Below are positions 24,866-33,618 of a stretch of 64,000 nt of DNA, one piece after another. The notes beneath the pieces were generated by a model. The model was not told the origin of the DNA. It made no database searches and worked only from the letters and a program-made list of their open reading frames with translations. The number at the start of each line of letters is the position of its first letter. Within the stretch, counting starts at the first letter, position 1. Origin of the DNA: Pelorhabdus rhamnosifermentans (lineage in GTDB: Bacteria > Bacillota > Negativicutes > UMGS1260); contig NZ_JAHGVE010000010.1 in NCBI RefSeq assembly GCF_018835585.1, positions 62,001 to 126,000 on the forward strand. The letters run 5' to 3'. The position numbers were made by a program, and so were the translations under genes.

Positions 24866-26329
24866 ATGGCAGATTACAAGCATGGAGCGTATACATCGGA
24901 AGTCGCAACGTCATTGACAGCCCCGGTCGATGTAAGCGCTGGCCTGCCGGTATTTATCGGACGCGCGCCGGTGAATTTAGTAACGGACCCGAAAGCATAT
25001 GTCAATAAGCCACTGCTAGCCTATACTTATGCCGAGGCCGTGACGGCTTTGGGATATACCGACGATTTCGAAAACTACGAACTATGCGAAGCGATGAAAG
25101 TTCTGTTTAAGCTATACGTAGTCGCACCGGTCGTATTTATCAACATTATGGACCCGATTAAGCATATAAAAACTGTCGAAAATGAAGCTGTTTCGTTTGT
25201 TTCTGATGCCGCTGTTATCGATGTGACGGGAGTATTGCTCAACACGTTAGTCATTAAATTAGCGGCAGCAGGGCAGGCATTAACAAAAGGGACTGACTAC
25301 ACAGTGGCTTTCAATGACGCCCACAAACCACTGATTACAGTGATTGCTGGCGGAAAATTGGATAACCAGACGGAGGGAGTTATTTCGTATACCGCACTAG
25401 ATCCGTCAAAAGTTACTGCTGCCGATATTATTGGTGGTGTGGATGCACTGACAGGGGATGTATCAGGAAGCGAATGCATCGATCAGATCTTTCCGAAGCT
25501 CGGCTTGATTCCGGGCTTGATTGCGGCACCGGGATGGACTGAAAAAGCCAGTGTAGCTGCCGTATTGAAAGCGAAAGCAACGTCAATTAACACGTTATTT
25601 AAAGCGATGACGGTTTGCGATATCGATTCCACAGCAGACGGAGCAGACATTTATACTGAGGTTTACGATTGGAAATCGAAAAACAACTACACTAGCCAAT
25701 TTCAGATCAATTGCTGGCCCAAGGTAAAACTTGATTCCGAGGTCTATCGCTACAGTACACAGATGATTGGTTTGATATGCTATGTGGATTCGCAAAATAG
25801 TGACATCCCATATGTCAGCCCGTCAAACCATACATTGCAAATTAACGGCATTGTGAATGCGACCGGTAAGGAAATTATCTTGGGGCCGGAACAAGCCGCA
25901 TACTTAAACGGTAAGGGGATTGTGACGGCGACAAACCTTATGGGTGCCTGGAAAGCCTGGGGGAACCGCACGGGAATTTACCCGACATCGACGGACCCTA
26001 AAGACGCATGGATTCCGGTTCGCCGCATGTTCAACTGGATCGGAAACACCCTTATTGTGACATATTGGCAAAAGGTCGATGCGCCGACAAATAAACGGCT
26101 GATTCAGACCGTCGTTGACAGCATCAACATTTGGTTAAATGGGCTTACGGCAATTGGGGCGGTTCTCGGCGGTCGCGTAGAATTCAATGCGAATGAAAAT
26201 CCTGAAACGGATTTGATCAACGGAATCAATCGCTTCCACGTATATTTGACGCCGCCGATTCCAAACGAAGATATGGAGTTTATCTTAGAATTCGATATTA
26301 GTTATCTGGAAAGTCTGTTCGCATCTTAA
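24866..26329 (+). CDS. Contractile tail sheath protein
   Basis: 487 aa. It starts with the family signature ADYKHGAYTSEVATSLTAPV and FIGRAPVN, and ends with RFHVYLTPPIPNEDMEFILE and FDISYLESL, the C-terminal beta arm that links sheath subunits. The presence of a sheath defines myovirus morphology. A ribosome-binding AAAGGAGTG precedes the ATG. Tube gene follows 18 bases later. Confidence 0.93.
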   Translation: MADYKHGAYTSEVATSLTAPVDVSAGLPVFIGRAPVNLVTDPKAYVNKPLLAYTYAEAVTALGYTDDFENYELCEAMKVLFKLYVVAPVVFINIMDPIKHIKTVENEAVSFVSDAAVIDVTGVLLNTLVIKLAAAGQALTKGTDYTVAFNDAHKPLITVIAGGKLDNQTEGVISYTALDPSKVTAADIIGGVDALTGDVSGSECIDQIFPKLGLIPGLIAAPGWTEKASVAAVLKAKATSINTLFKAMTVCDIDSTADGADIYTEVYDWKSKNNYTSQFQINCWPKVKLDSEVYRYSTQMIGLICYVDSQNSDIPYVSPSNHTLQINGIVNATGKEIILGPEQAAYLNGKGIVTATNLMGAWKAWGNRTGIYPTSTDPKDAWIPVRRMFNWIGNTLIVTYWQKVDAPTNKRLIQTVVDSINIWLNGLTAIGAVLGGRVEFNANENPETDLINGINRFHVYLTPPIPNEDMEFILEFDISYLESLFAS

Positions 26330-26347
26330 CAGAGAGGAGAAAATACA

Positions 26348-26878
26348 ATGGGAAATGTCAATATAATGCCGGAGCGCATAACTGGGTATCGTGTGTATAA
26401 AGACAGCGTAGACCTTTTGGGCGTAGTCGATGTTGAATTGCCAAAAATACAATTAATTTCCGACACTATAAAAGGGGCCGGAATTTTAGGTGAGATCGAG
26501 ACGCCAACTGTCGGACAGACAAAACCGATGAAAGTAAAAATTAATTTCCGGACGACAAACAAGCCGATGCTGAATTTGCTTGAATGCGTCGGCCATAACC
26601 TGGAATTTCGTGAGGCGGTCCAGAAATATGACCTTGCAGGGGGCGGGCGCAGCTATGACAAAAATAGGATTATCGTGCGTGGATTTCCGTCCGAAGGCGA
26701 ACTTGAAAAATTAGAATCAAATGGCGCAAATTCAAGTTCGATAGAGCTGAACTGCATTTATTTGAAATATGTCATCAATGACGAAACGGTGCTGGAAATT
26801 GACAAAATAAACTATAAGTACATTGTAAACGGAAATGATAGTTTATCTATTGTTCGCGATGCACTTGGATTGATCTAA
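26348..26878 (+). CDS. Tail tube protein (FII/XkdM-like)
   Basis: 176 aa, ATG after AGAGAGGAGAA. NIMPERITGYRVYKDSVDLL, GVVDVELPKIQLISDTIKGA and GAGILGEIETPTVGQTKPM are characteristic of P2 FII-type/Mu-type tube proteins. It forms the inner tail tube driven through the envelope on contraction. A stable hairpin follows, which may set tube mRNA levels above downstream genes. Confidence 0.9.
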   Translation: MGNVNIMPERITGYRVYKDSVDLLGVVDVELPKIQLISDTIKGAGILGEIETPTVGQTKPMKVKINFRTTNKPMLNLLECVGHNLEFREAVQKYDLAGGGRSYDKNRIIVRGFPSEGELEKLESNGANSSSIELNCIYLKYVINDETVLEIDKINYKYIVNGNDSLSIVRDALGLI

Positions 26879-26884
26879 AAAGAA

Positions 26885-26921
26885 AAGGGATCTACGCCGT
26901 GACTGGCGCAGGTCCCTTTAA
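26885..26921 (+). terminator. Intra-operon hairpin after the tube gene
   Basis: AAAGGGATCTACGCC can pair with GGCGCAGGTCCCTTT around a short loop, but the T-run is only three bases (then AAATTT). It may be a partial terminator or mRNA stabiliser between the abundant sheath/tube and the rest of the tail genes. Confidence 0.6.
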
Positions 26922-26942
26922 ATTTAAAGGAGCGATTGAATT

Positions 26943-27248
26943 ATGAAACTGGCGAAACCGATCACAAAAGACGGAACCGAAATCACGGAATTAAACCTGG
27001 ATTTTGATAAAATTACGGGAAATCAGATCATTGCAGCAGAAAAAGAAGCTAGGATGCTTGGCGATACTACGCCGGACGCCTGCTATTCGAAAACATTTCA
27101 GGCTGTAATTGCGGCAAAGGCTGCGGATCAGCCGCTGATTGTTGACGATATCCTGGCCATGAATGGGATGGATTTTATAAACATCACAACGCAGGCAGCG
27201 AATTTTTTATTCGGTTGGGCATTACCAGGTGCCCGGGCAAACAGCTAA
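26943..27248 (+). CDS. Tail assembly chaperone, short form (gpE/gpG-like)
   Basis: 101 aa, ATG after AAAGGAGCG. KLAKPITKDGTEITELNLDF is the usual beginning of P2 gpE/Mu gp41-type tail chaperones. Near the 3' end the codons TTT-TTA at 27204-27209 lie in a perfect slippery heptamer; normal termination at 27246-27248 gives this form, while -1 frameshifting gives the longer product. Confidence 0.88.
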   Translation: MKLAKPITKDGTEITELNLDFDKITGNQIIAAEKEARMLGDTTPDACYSKTFQAVIAAKAADQPLIVDDILAMNGMDFINITTQAANFLFGWALPGARANS

Positions 27249-27379
27249 GAAAAACAGCTGCGAATTTAACGGAATGGGAAAAAGTATCTTTTTGGCTGTC
27301 CCTTCCGTTGCAAGACTTTTATACATGGGTTGAAGATATCGTCGAAAATGTGGAAGAAAGGAGGAAACATCAAAAATGA
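26943..27379 (+). CDS. Tail assembly chaperone, -1 frameshift product (gpE+E'-like)
   Basis: About 145 aa: 89 codons in the initial frame to 27209, then 56 codons in the -1 frame from 27209 to the TGA at 27377-27379. The extension includes KQLRKTAANLTEWEKVSFWL and PLQDFYTWVEDIVENVEE, and is stop-free from the slip site to an ATGA overlap with the tape measure gene. This reproduces the E/E' (P2) and G/GT (lambda) arrangement, in which the extended chaperone binds the tape measure protein. Confidence 0.85.
27203..27209 (+). promoter_or_regulatory. Programmed -1 ribosomal frameshift site
   Basis: The heptamer T-TTT-TTA is in the correct phase (codons TTT 27204-27206 and TTA 27207-27209). This X-XXY-YYZ sequence is the same as the HIV-type UUUUUUA slip site. 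Downstream, the GCCCGGGC palindrome (27231-27238) and CAGCT...AGCTG (27242-27260) could form a stimulatory structure. Confidence 0.82.
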
Positions 27380-29928
27380 GCAAAGTATTCCAAGTTCAGC
27401 TGGAGATTGCTGGACGCATGGGTGCTGGCTTAATAAGCGCATTTTCTTCGGTATCTGCACAAATGCACACATTAGGTGCACAATCAGCAGCGCTGCGCGG
27501 AAATCTAAAGTCATTAGATTCCGCATATAACGACGGGAAAATGAGTGTTGACGCCTATAAAGAATCACAAGCACGTTTGAAAGCACAGTTGGAACAGACA
27601 CAGCAGGCGCAGTCAAAACTGAAAGTTGCGCAATCAAGATATGACGAATCAAATAAAAGAGCCGGAGAAGTCAGGGGAAAAATTATTGATACGGCGATAA
27701 CGGCGGCCCCGCTGGTAGCCGCAACAAATGCGGCGATAAATTTTGAAACAGCAATGAACGGCGTTGCAAAGCAGGTAAATGATGCTCGTGACGACAATCT
27801 GCAGCTAACACCGACATATTACGCAATGCAGTCAAACATTATGGCCTTGAGCCGCGATTTGCATATGCTGCCGAGTGCCGTTGCTGATACAACAGCGGCG
27901 GCTGCACGAATGGGCGTTCAGGGAGCGGATGCCTTAAATGATTTCGTTCGAATGTCTGTACAGATGGGGATTGCTTTCGAGGGTTCCGGCGATCAAATTG
28001 CTGAACAAATGGCAAAGATCGCAAACATTCGCGGTATAAAGATTGATACTGCCGAAGGGCGCGAACAAATCAAAGACCTGGCGGACACAGTAAACTATTT
28101 AGATGACCAAACGACCGCAAAAGGACCGGAAATAATTGAGGTATTGCAAAGAATATCTGGTACTGCAGCGCAATCGACATTCTCTAATAATGAACTGGCA
28201 GCATTAGCAACGACAATGCTTGACCTTGGGAAAACGCCGGAAATAGCGGCTACAGGCTTAAATGCACTCATGAACCGAATTGCGACAGCACCTTCACAAG
28301 CGAAGTCATTTCAGACGGCGCTAGACAGCTTGGGGATGAGTGCAAAGGATTTGCAAGCATCTTATATTTCGGATTCGAAGGGAACAATTTTCGGACTGCT
28401 TGACCAGATAAAAAGTCTAGATACAGCACAACAAGCGGAAGTATTGACCGGATTATTTGGCGCTGAATATCAGGATGATATTTCCGCACTGGCTGCTGGA
28501 ATGGATAAATTGCGGGGAAACTTTGACCTGTTGGACGATGCGGCCCGCAAAGGAAGCGTGGAAAAAGAATTTCAGGCAAAGATGCAGACCACACAGTTTG
28601 CGCTGGAAGGCGTAAAACAAGCGGCTGCTGAAACCGGGATATCGCTTACACAGACATTTTTGCCAAGCGTGCAGATGGTTGCAGGTAGTTTTCAATCAGC
28701 AGCGCAAAGCCTGCTTGGATTTCAGCAGCAATACCCAGGATTGACAAATGCAATTTTGTTGGCTGGTACTGGGCTTATTGGTTTTCGGCTGGCGTGGCTA
28801 TCCGTGTCTTTTGTGATGAATCAATACAAAGCCCAGGCAGAAGCAATTCGGCTCTTGATGGCAAGCCAAAATGCACAATGGGCAATCCATCAAGGAAGAT
28901 TGCTTTTATCAGCTGGAGCAACCAGCGCAGCAACAGCGGCGCAGTGGGGGCTTAACGCAGCAATGACAGCAAACCCGGTCGGCCTGGTGATTGCTGGTAT
29001 TGCCGCACTGGTAGGCATCGGATATTTGCTATATCAGAATTGGGATACGGTAACGGCCTTTATGGGCAGCGCATGGCAGACGACCGGCGGGAAGATCAGC
29101 GCGGTGTGGGCTGTTGTAGTTTCCGGGCTAGATAATGGATGGACAAGGATAAAGACAGGCGCGGCAGAAGTCGGTACCACAATCATGGCCCTGCCGGGAA
29201 CGATTGCCTACGGAATAGGCTATGCGGTTGGCTATATTTCCATGTTGCCGGCAAAGATTGGCGTTTTTGTCACTGATGCGGGCACATATCTTGCTGGATT
29301 GCCAGCTGAATGTATGACCGCCGGGGCAGGATTTGTGGCTGCTGCCGAAAGTTGGGGAAGTAGTGCATACACATCAATAGTGACATGGATATCGACAACG
29401 GTCTCAGAGGGTGAAACGTATCTTATGAATCTGCCAGCAACATGTGCGGCAGCCGGGGCGGAATTTGTGGCCACCGCTGAAAGTTGGGCGAGTGAGGCAT
29501 ATAATTCCGTCATCAATTGGATCAGTCAAATACCGAGTGCAGTTTCAAATTATGTTTCGAGCGCATGGCAAAACATCAAAGCGAATTTTACCGTCGGGCT
29601 GGAAGCCGGAAACGGCGGCGAAGTCGCCCACAATGCCAACGGAGGGATTTACGGCAAAGGTGCATTTTTAACAACGTTTGCCGAAAAATCGTCCGAGGCA
29701 GCTATCCCATTAGATGGATCGCGACGGGCTGTTAGCTTATGGCAAAAGGCCGGCGAAGTTTTGGGCGTTGGTACTGGAGGAGGAAATGTTTTTTATCTTA
29801 CCTTTTCGCCAGTAATTCAAGGCGGCGGGCCGGAAACAATGCAGGAAGTGCAGCGACAGCAGGACAGTTTCTTCGAAAAAGCACAAGATTTTGCGCATCA
29901 GAATGCGAGGGTAAGTTATGGCTACTGA
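27376..29928 (+). CDS. Tape measure protein
   Basis: 850 aa, ATG after GAAAGGAGGAAAC and overlapping the frameshift stop. The N-terminal half has long helical and coiled segments and the TP901-type core (about 120-450: MNGVAKQVNDARDDN, LPSAVADTTAAAARMGVQGA, LFGAEYQDDISALAAGMDKL). Hydrophobic segments occur around 460-480 and 535-560. A 44-residue duplication lies at about 637-724. The protein sets tail length and is threaded through the tube. Confidence 0.92.
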   Translation: MSKVFQVQLEIAGRMGAGLISAFSSVSAQMHTLGAQSAALRGNLKSLDSAYNDGKMSVDAYKESQARLKAQLEQTQQAQSKLKVAQSRYDESNKRAGEVRGKIIDTAITAAPLVAATNAAINFETAMNGVAKQVNDARDDNLQLTPTYYAMQSNIMALSRDLHMLPSAVADTTAAAARMGVQGADALNDFVRMSVQMGIAFEGSGDQIAEQMAKIANIRGIKIDTAEGREQIKDLADTVNYLDDQTTAKGPEIIEVLQRISGTAAQSTFSNNELAALATTMLDLGKTPEIAATGLNALMNRIATAPSQAKSFQTALDSLGMSAKDLQASYISDSKGTIFGLLDQIKSLDTAQQAEVLTGLFGAEYQDDISALAAGMDKLRGNFDLLDDAARKGSVEKEFQAKMQTTQFALEGVKQAAAETGISLTQTFLPSVQMVAGSFQSAAQSLLGFQQQYPGLTNAILLAGTGLIGFRLAWLSVSFVMNQYKAQAEAIRLLMASQNAQWAIHQGRLLLSAGATSAATAAQWGLNAAMTANPVGLVIAGIAALVGIGYLLYQNWDTVTAFMGSAWQTTGGKISAVWAVVVSGLDNGWTRIKTGAAEVGTTIMALPGTIAYGIGYAVGYISMLPAKIGVFVTDAGTYLAGLPAECMTAGAGFVAAAESWGSSAYTSIVTWISTTVSEGETYLMNLPATCAAAGAEFVATAESWASEAYNSVINWISQIPSAVSNYVSSAWQNIKANFTVGLEAGNGGEVAHNANGGIYGKGAFLTTFAEKSSEAAIPLDGSRRAVSLWQKAGEVLGVGTGGGNVFYLTFSPVIQGGGPETMQEVQRQQDSFFEKAQDFAHQNARVSYGY
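29284..29547 (+). repeat. Two-copy 132-bp internal repeat in the tape measure gene
   Basis: Copies start at 29284 and 29416, exactly 132 bases (44 codons) apart. Encoded copies YLAGLPAECMTAGAGFVAAA and YLMNLPATCAAAGAEFVATA, each followed by ESW(G/A)S(S/E)AY, are clearly duplicated with divergence. Confidence 0.8.
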
Positions 29929-30133
29929 TACTTATACGACGAAGCAGGGCGACATGTGGGACATGATCGCCTTTAAAGTTTACGGCGACGAGTATAAAAT
30001 GCATTATTTGATGGACGCCAACAAAGAACACGTCGAAACGGTTATTTTCCCGGCGGGAATAACGCTTATGGTGCCGACATTATCGACAAGTCAAAAGACT
30101 AATTTACCGCCATGGAAGCAGGAATTCTCATGA
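29918..30133 (+). CDS. Tail protein X (LysM-like)
   Basis: 71 aa. TYTTKQGDMWDMIAFKVYGD and HYLMDANKEHVETVIFPAGI form a LysM-like fold as in P2 gpX, a small hub-associated tail protein. It overlaps the tape measure end by 11 bases and the next gene by ATGA. Confidence 0.88.
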   Translation: MATDTYTTKQGDMWDMIAFKVYGDEYKMHYLMDANKEHVETVIFPAGITLMVPTLSTSQKTNLPPWKQEFS

Positions 30134-31149
30134 TTGCAAGAAATACTAGCCTGGATATTGTTTACGAAAAAACGAATATCACGGAAGATTTGCGGCCGCA
30201 CCTGAAAGGGTGGACGTACACGGATAATTTATCCGGACAGTCAGACGACCTGCAGATCACGTTGGAAGATCGGGATCATTTATGGATGGGCGATTGGTAT
30301 CCCGAACACGGCGCTAAACTTACGGCGACTATGAAGCGGACAAACTGGACAGTAGAGCAAACAAAGAAAGATTTTTCGCTTGGGGTGTTTGAAATTGACG
30401 AAATTGAAAACAGTTATCCACCGTCGGAAGTGACGATTAAAGCCCTTTCCGTTTTTCAGACGACGGCCCTAAAAGGCGAAATGAAAAACCGCGCATGGGA
30501 AAAAACAAAGCTGTCCGTCATTGCAAACGATATTGCCAGCGACGCGGGGATGAAACTCTATTATGATGTGTCGGACGATCCAGAGTATGACCGCAAAGAG
30601 CAAACGGAAGAGCAGGACCTGTCTTTTCTGCAGAAGTTATGTACCGAAGCTGGTTTGGCCCTGAAAGTTTCAGATTCACAGATTGTCATTTTTGACGAGG
30701 CGAAATATGAGCAGGCCGATCCAGTAATGACAATTGATTTTAAAACGTTTCCAATAAAAAAATTTCGCGGTCGTGGGACGATTGACGACACCTATTCGTC
30801 GGTGTGGATCACCTACCGAAGCCCCAAAGGCCGGGTAAAGATGAATTATACCTACACGCCACCGAATCCGCCGGCCGTTGGCCGCGTGCTTGTCATCCGG
30901 GAGCGGTTTGACAGCTTGAGCGAAGCGGAACGGAAGGCGAAAAAGGCACTACGCGATAAAAATTCGAAGGCGTGGAATGTAAGCCTGACGATTTTGGAGG
31001 ATATCCAGATATGCGCATCGCAAAATATTACGCTGAAAAACTTTGGCAAGTATGACGGGAAATGGATCGCTACGCAGGTGACGCACGGTCAAAGCAATAG
31101 CGGCGATGAAGTCAGCCTGCAACTGCGTCGATGTTTGGAGGGCTATTGA
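30130..31149 (+). CDS. Late control protein D (baseplate hub)
   Basis: 339 aa from ATG 30130, which overlaps the gpX stop. GWTYTDNLSGQSDDLQITLE, DRDHLWMGDWYPEHGAKLTA and LSFLQKLCTEAGLALKVSD are typical of the P2 gpD/T4 gp27-like hub. It forms the trimer under the tube to which the gpV spike attaches. The stop overlaps the gpV start. Confidence 0.9.
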   Translation: MIARNTSLDIVYEKTNITEDLRPHLKGWTYTDNLSGQSDDLQITLEDRDHLWMGDWYPEHGAKLTATMKRTNWTVEQTKKDFSLGVFEIDEIENSYPPSEVTIKALSVFQTTALKGEMKNRAWEKTKLSVIANDIASDAGMKLYYDVSDDPEYDRKEQTEEQDLSFLQKLCTEAGLALKVSDSQIVIFDEAKYEQADPVMTIDFKTFPIKKFRGRGTIDDTYSSVWITYRSPKGRVKMNYTYTPPNPPAVGRVLVIRERFDSLSEAERKAKKALRDKNSKAWNVSLTILEDIQICASQNITLKNFGKYDGKWIATQVTHGQSNSGDEVSLQLRRCLEGY

Positions 31150-31658
31150 TGGACGCAAAAACAAAAAATTTATTTCGGATTGGTACGGTTTGCGACTTGG
31201 ACCCGTCGAGGCAGCGCGTGAGGGTGAATTTTGACGACCTGGGCACCGTGTCACCTTGGATGCAGATGCCGGCATTTGGCGCGGCTGGTGATGATTATTT
31301 TTGGATGCCGGAAATAGACGAACAGGTAGCTTGTTTTTTCATGCCGACAGGGAACGAAGAAGGATATGTACTTTTTAGCGTCAGAGGAACAGCAAACGCG
31401 CCAAAATCGGGAGACGCCAACAAAAGGTATATTTCCTTTAGTGATGGCGGTGGCGTCGAATATGATAAATCATCCGGAACATTGACCATAAATGCAACAA
31501 ACATCGTCATTAAAGGCAATATTAACTTAACAGGCACCATGACTTCAACGGGCGGGATAACCTCAAGCGGAGACGTCAAAGCAGGCGGGATTTCCTTAGA
31601 AGAACATACCCATAGCGGCGTAGAGTCGGGTGGAAGCAGTACAGGAGGCCCACAATGA
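31149..31658 (+). CDS. Baseplate spike protein V
   Basis: 169 aa from ATG 31149 (GGAGGGC upstream). The N-terminal OB domain shows FRIGTVCDLDPSRQRVRVNF and MPEIDEQVACFF. Then comes a beta-helical segment (INATNIVIKGNINLTGTMTS) and a C-terminal HTHSG motif. In P2 gpV and similar spikes this HxH triplet binds an iron ion at the tip that pierces the outer membrane. That suits a diderm host. Confidence 0.9.
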   Translation: MDAKTKNLFRIGTVCDLDPSRQRVRVNFDDLGTVSPWMQMPAFGAAGDDYFWMPEIDEQVACFFMPTGNEEGYVLFSVRGTANAPKSGDANKRYISFSDGGGVEYDKSSGTLTINATNIVIKGNINLTGTMTSTGGITSSGDVKAGGISLEEHTHSGVESGGSSTGGPQ

Positions 31659-32194
31659 GTATAGGAGTTATACAGGGAACAACAGCGACGAATGAAATTG
31701 TACAGGTGGTTTTTGAGGCTTACTATAAATCTGATATATCATCTTTGCAGGAACTTGCTAATAATTTAACGAGTAATTTGACGGGATCAAACTTTTCCTT
31801 ATTCAGGTCAAACACAAATTTTAAACTTCTGACTTTAGATAATTTCCAACGAGCAGCAGAGGGGCGCTGGGCAACGCACGAAATCATCGGCACGGATAAA
31901 AAACCGCTAAAAGAATTTTTAGGTCCAGGACTAGAAAAAATAACGTTTTCAATTTTTTTATCAGTTGGTTTGGGGATCACACCGGAAACAGAACTGACAA
32001 AGCTACGCACTTTACGTGACAGCGGAGTCGTTTGCGATTTTGTCCTGGGAAGTGCACCAGTAACATCGAATAGCTGGGTTATAACGTCATTATCAGAAGC
32101 ACATCAACTCAAAGACAACAGCGGGCAAACAGTTCAGGCCGTTGTGAATGTCAGCATGGAGGAATATGTAAAGAAGGCGACAACAAATGGCTGA
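31655..32194 (+). CDS. P2 gpU-like tail protein
   Basis: 179 aa, ATG overlapping the gpV stop. The segment RWATHEIIGTDKKPLKEFLG, PGLEKITFSIFLSVGLGITP and the C-terminal domain resemble P2 gpU-type proteins, which in Firmicute phages are encoded next to baseplate genes. Exact function in this phage is inferred. Overlaps the next gene by eight bases. Confidence 0.75.
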   Translation: MSIGVIQGTTATNEIVQVVFEAYYKSDISSLQELANNLTSNLTGSNFSLFRSNTNFKLLTLDNFQRAAEGRWATHEIIGTDKKPLKEFLGPGLEKITFSIFLSVGLGITPETELTKLRTLRDSGVVCDFVLGSAPVTSNSWVITSLSEAHQLKDNSGQTVQAVVNVSMEEYVKKATTNG

Positions 32195-32501
32195 ATATAA
32201 CATTGAACTAAGTACAAATCTGAATATAGATTTTTCAGCCACAGGAGATGCCGAAATACTGCAGAACGTTGCCATGATTTTTTCAAGCGTCGCTAATAGT
32301 TGCCCGATGAACCGAAAATTTGCCTGGGATGGAAGCGTCCTGGACAGGCCAGTAAATTTGATTCAGTCGATTTTTGCCGCAACAATGGTGACGGCCTTAA
32401 GAACATATGAACCGCGCGCAAGTCTGGTAAAGCTGACGCCTTCGGGCGGAACCGACGGGACGACTATATGGACAGTGAGGGTGAGAATAGAAGATGAGTA
32501 G
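32187..32501 (+). CDS. Baseplate wedge protein gp25/gpW-like
   Basis: 104 aa, start within the preceding gene. NIELSTNLNIDFSATGDAEI, LQNVAMIFSSVANSCPMNRK and the C-terminal strand match the gp25-like/IraD fold found in P2 gpW and T4 gp25. It initiates the wedge and contacts the first sheath ring. Overlaps the J gene by eight bases. Confidence 0.82.
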   Translation: MAEYNIELSTNLNIDFSATGDAEILQNVAMIFSSVANSCPMNRKFAWDGSVLDRPVNLIQSIFAATMVTALRTYEPRASLVKLTPSGGTDGTTIWTVRVRIEDE

Positions 32502-33618
32502 TTTGAGCAATTTGCCGAGCATAACTTTTGCCGAAAAGGATGCATCGATAATCGAAACGGATATGATTAATACTTATGAGCAAACATCTGGGCAGACGCT
32601 TGCTGACGCCGATCCGCGTAAGAAGCTGCTGCAGTCGGAAGTTCCGATTATCACCGGACAGCGGTCCGCCATCGACTATTCGGCAAAACAAAATTTATTA
32701 GCTTATGCGAGAAAGGCTTTTCTTGACCATATTGGTATTTTGGTTGGTTGTACTCGTATTCCGGCCACAGCAGCTAGTGATACGGTACGTTTTACATTGA
32801 GTATTGCACGCATCGTGAACACACCGATTGCAGCCGGAAAACGAGTAACAGCGGGAGATAATATATTTTTTGCGACGACGATAGAAACAGTTATTCCAGC
32901 GGGTACGATATCGGCAGATATTTTAGTGCAGTGCATGACGACGGGAGCACTTGGAAACGGTTATGCACCTGGTACTTTAAATACTTTAGTTGATCCTATT
33001 CCATATGTGGCTAGCGTGTCCAACACAACAACGAGTCAAGGCGGTGTTGATATTGAAAGCGATGATGCATTTCGTGACCGCATCCAACAAGCACCAGAAA
33101 GTTTCTCCACAGCTGGTCCCGATGGTGCTTATAAATATTGGGCAAAAACGGCGTCTAGTTTAATTGCAGATGTGAAACCGTACTCACCTAGCCCCGGTGT
33201 GGTGAATATTTGTATATTACTCGCTAATGGTGAAATACCAGGGCAGGAAATGTTAGATGCTGTGTTAGCCATTTGTAATGATAAAAAAATCCGGCCTTTG
33301 ACGGATAAGGTGCAGGCCGTAGCACCGACACAGGTAAGCTATAACATTGATGTGGCGTATTGGATTGATCAGCAAAATGCGAGTGTAGCAGCTAGTATAC
33401 AAAAGGCTGTACAGGCAGCCGTCAACGATTATATACTCTGGCAAAAATCAGCTTTAGGACGTGGCGTTGACCCATCGCAATTAATTTATTTAATGAAGCA
33501 AGCAGGGGCAGAGCGGGTAGCTGTGACTGCGCCAGCTTATCAAGCGCTAACGGATAGCCAAGTTGCTAAAGAAGGTACGATTGCTGTCAATTATAGCGGA
33601 ACCGAGGCGACGTCGTGA
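32494..33618 (+). CDS. Baseplate J protein
   Basis: 374 aa. Conserved gpJ features: EQTSGQTLADADPRKKLLQS, VEIESDD-like motif seen as GGVDIESDDAFRDRIQQAPE, TAGPDGAYKYWA and PTQVSYNIDVAYWIDQQNAS. It forms the wedge together with gp25-like and I proteins. Around 32690 the codon style shifts from GC-ending to AT-ending codons, pointing to a recombination joint inside the gene. Overlaps gene I by GTGA. Confidence 0.9.
   Translation: MSSLSNLPSITFAEKDASIIETDMINTYEQTSGQTLADADPRKKLLQSEVPIITGQRSAIDYSAKQNLLAYARKAFLDHIGILVGCTRIPATAASDTVRFTLSIARIVNTPIAAGKRVTAGDNIFFATTIETVIPAGTISADILVQCMTTGALGNGYAPGTLNTLVDPIPYVASVSNTTTSQGGVDIESDDAFRDRIQQAPESFSTAGPDGAYKYWAKTASSLIADVKPYSPSPGVVNICILLANGEIPGQEMLDAVLAICNDKKIRPLTDKVQAVAPTQVSYNIDVAYWIDQQNASVAASIQKAVQAAVNDYILWQKSALGRGVDPSQLIYLMKQAGAERVAVTAPAYQALTDSQVAKEGTIAVNYSGTEATS

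Noticed and set aside
27239-27248. Frameshift at GGGCAAAC just before the chaperone stop
   Set aside because: P-site re-pairing would be mismatched; the upstream T-TTT-TTA heptamer is a perfect slip site and the -1 frame is open from there.
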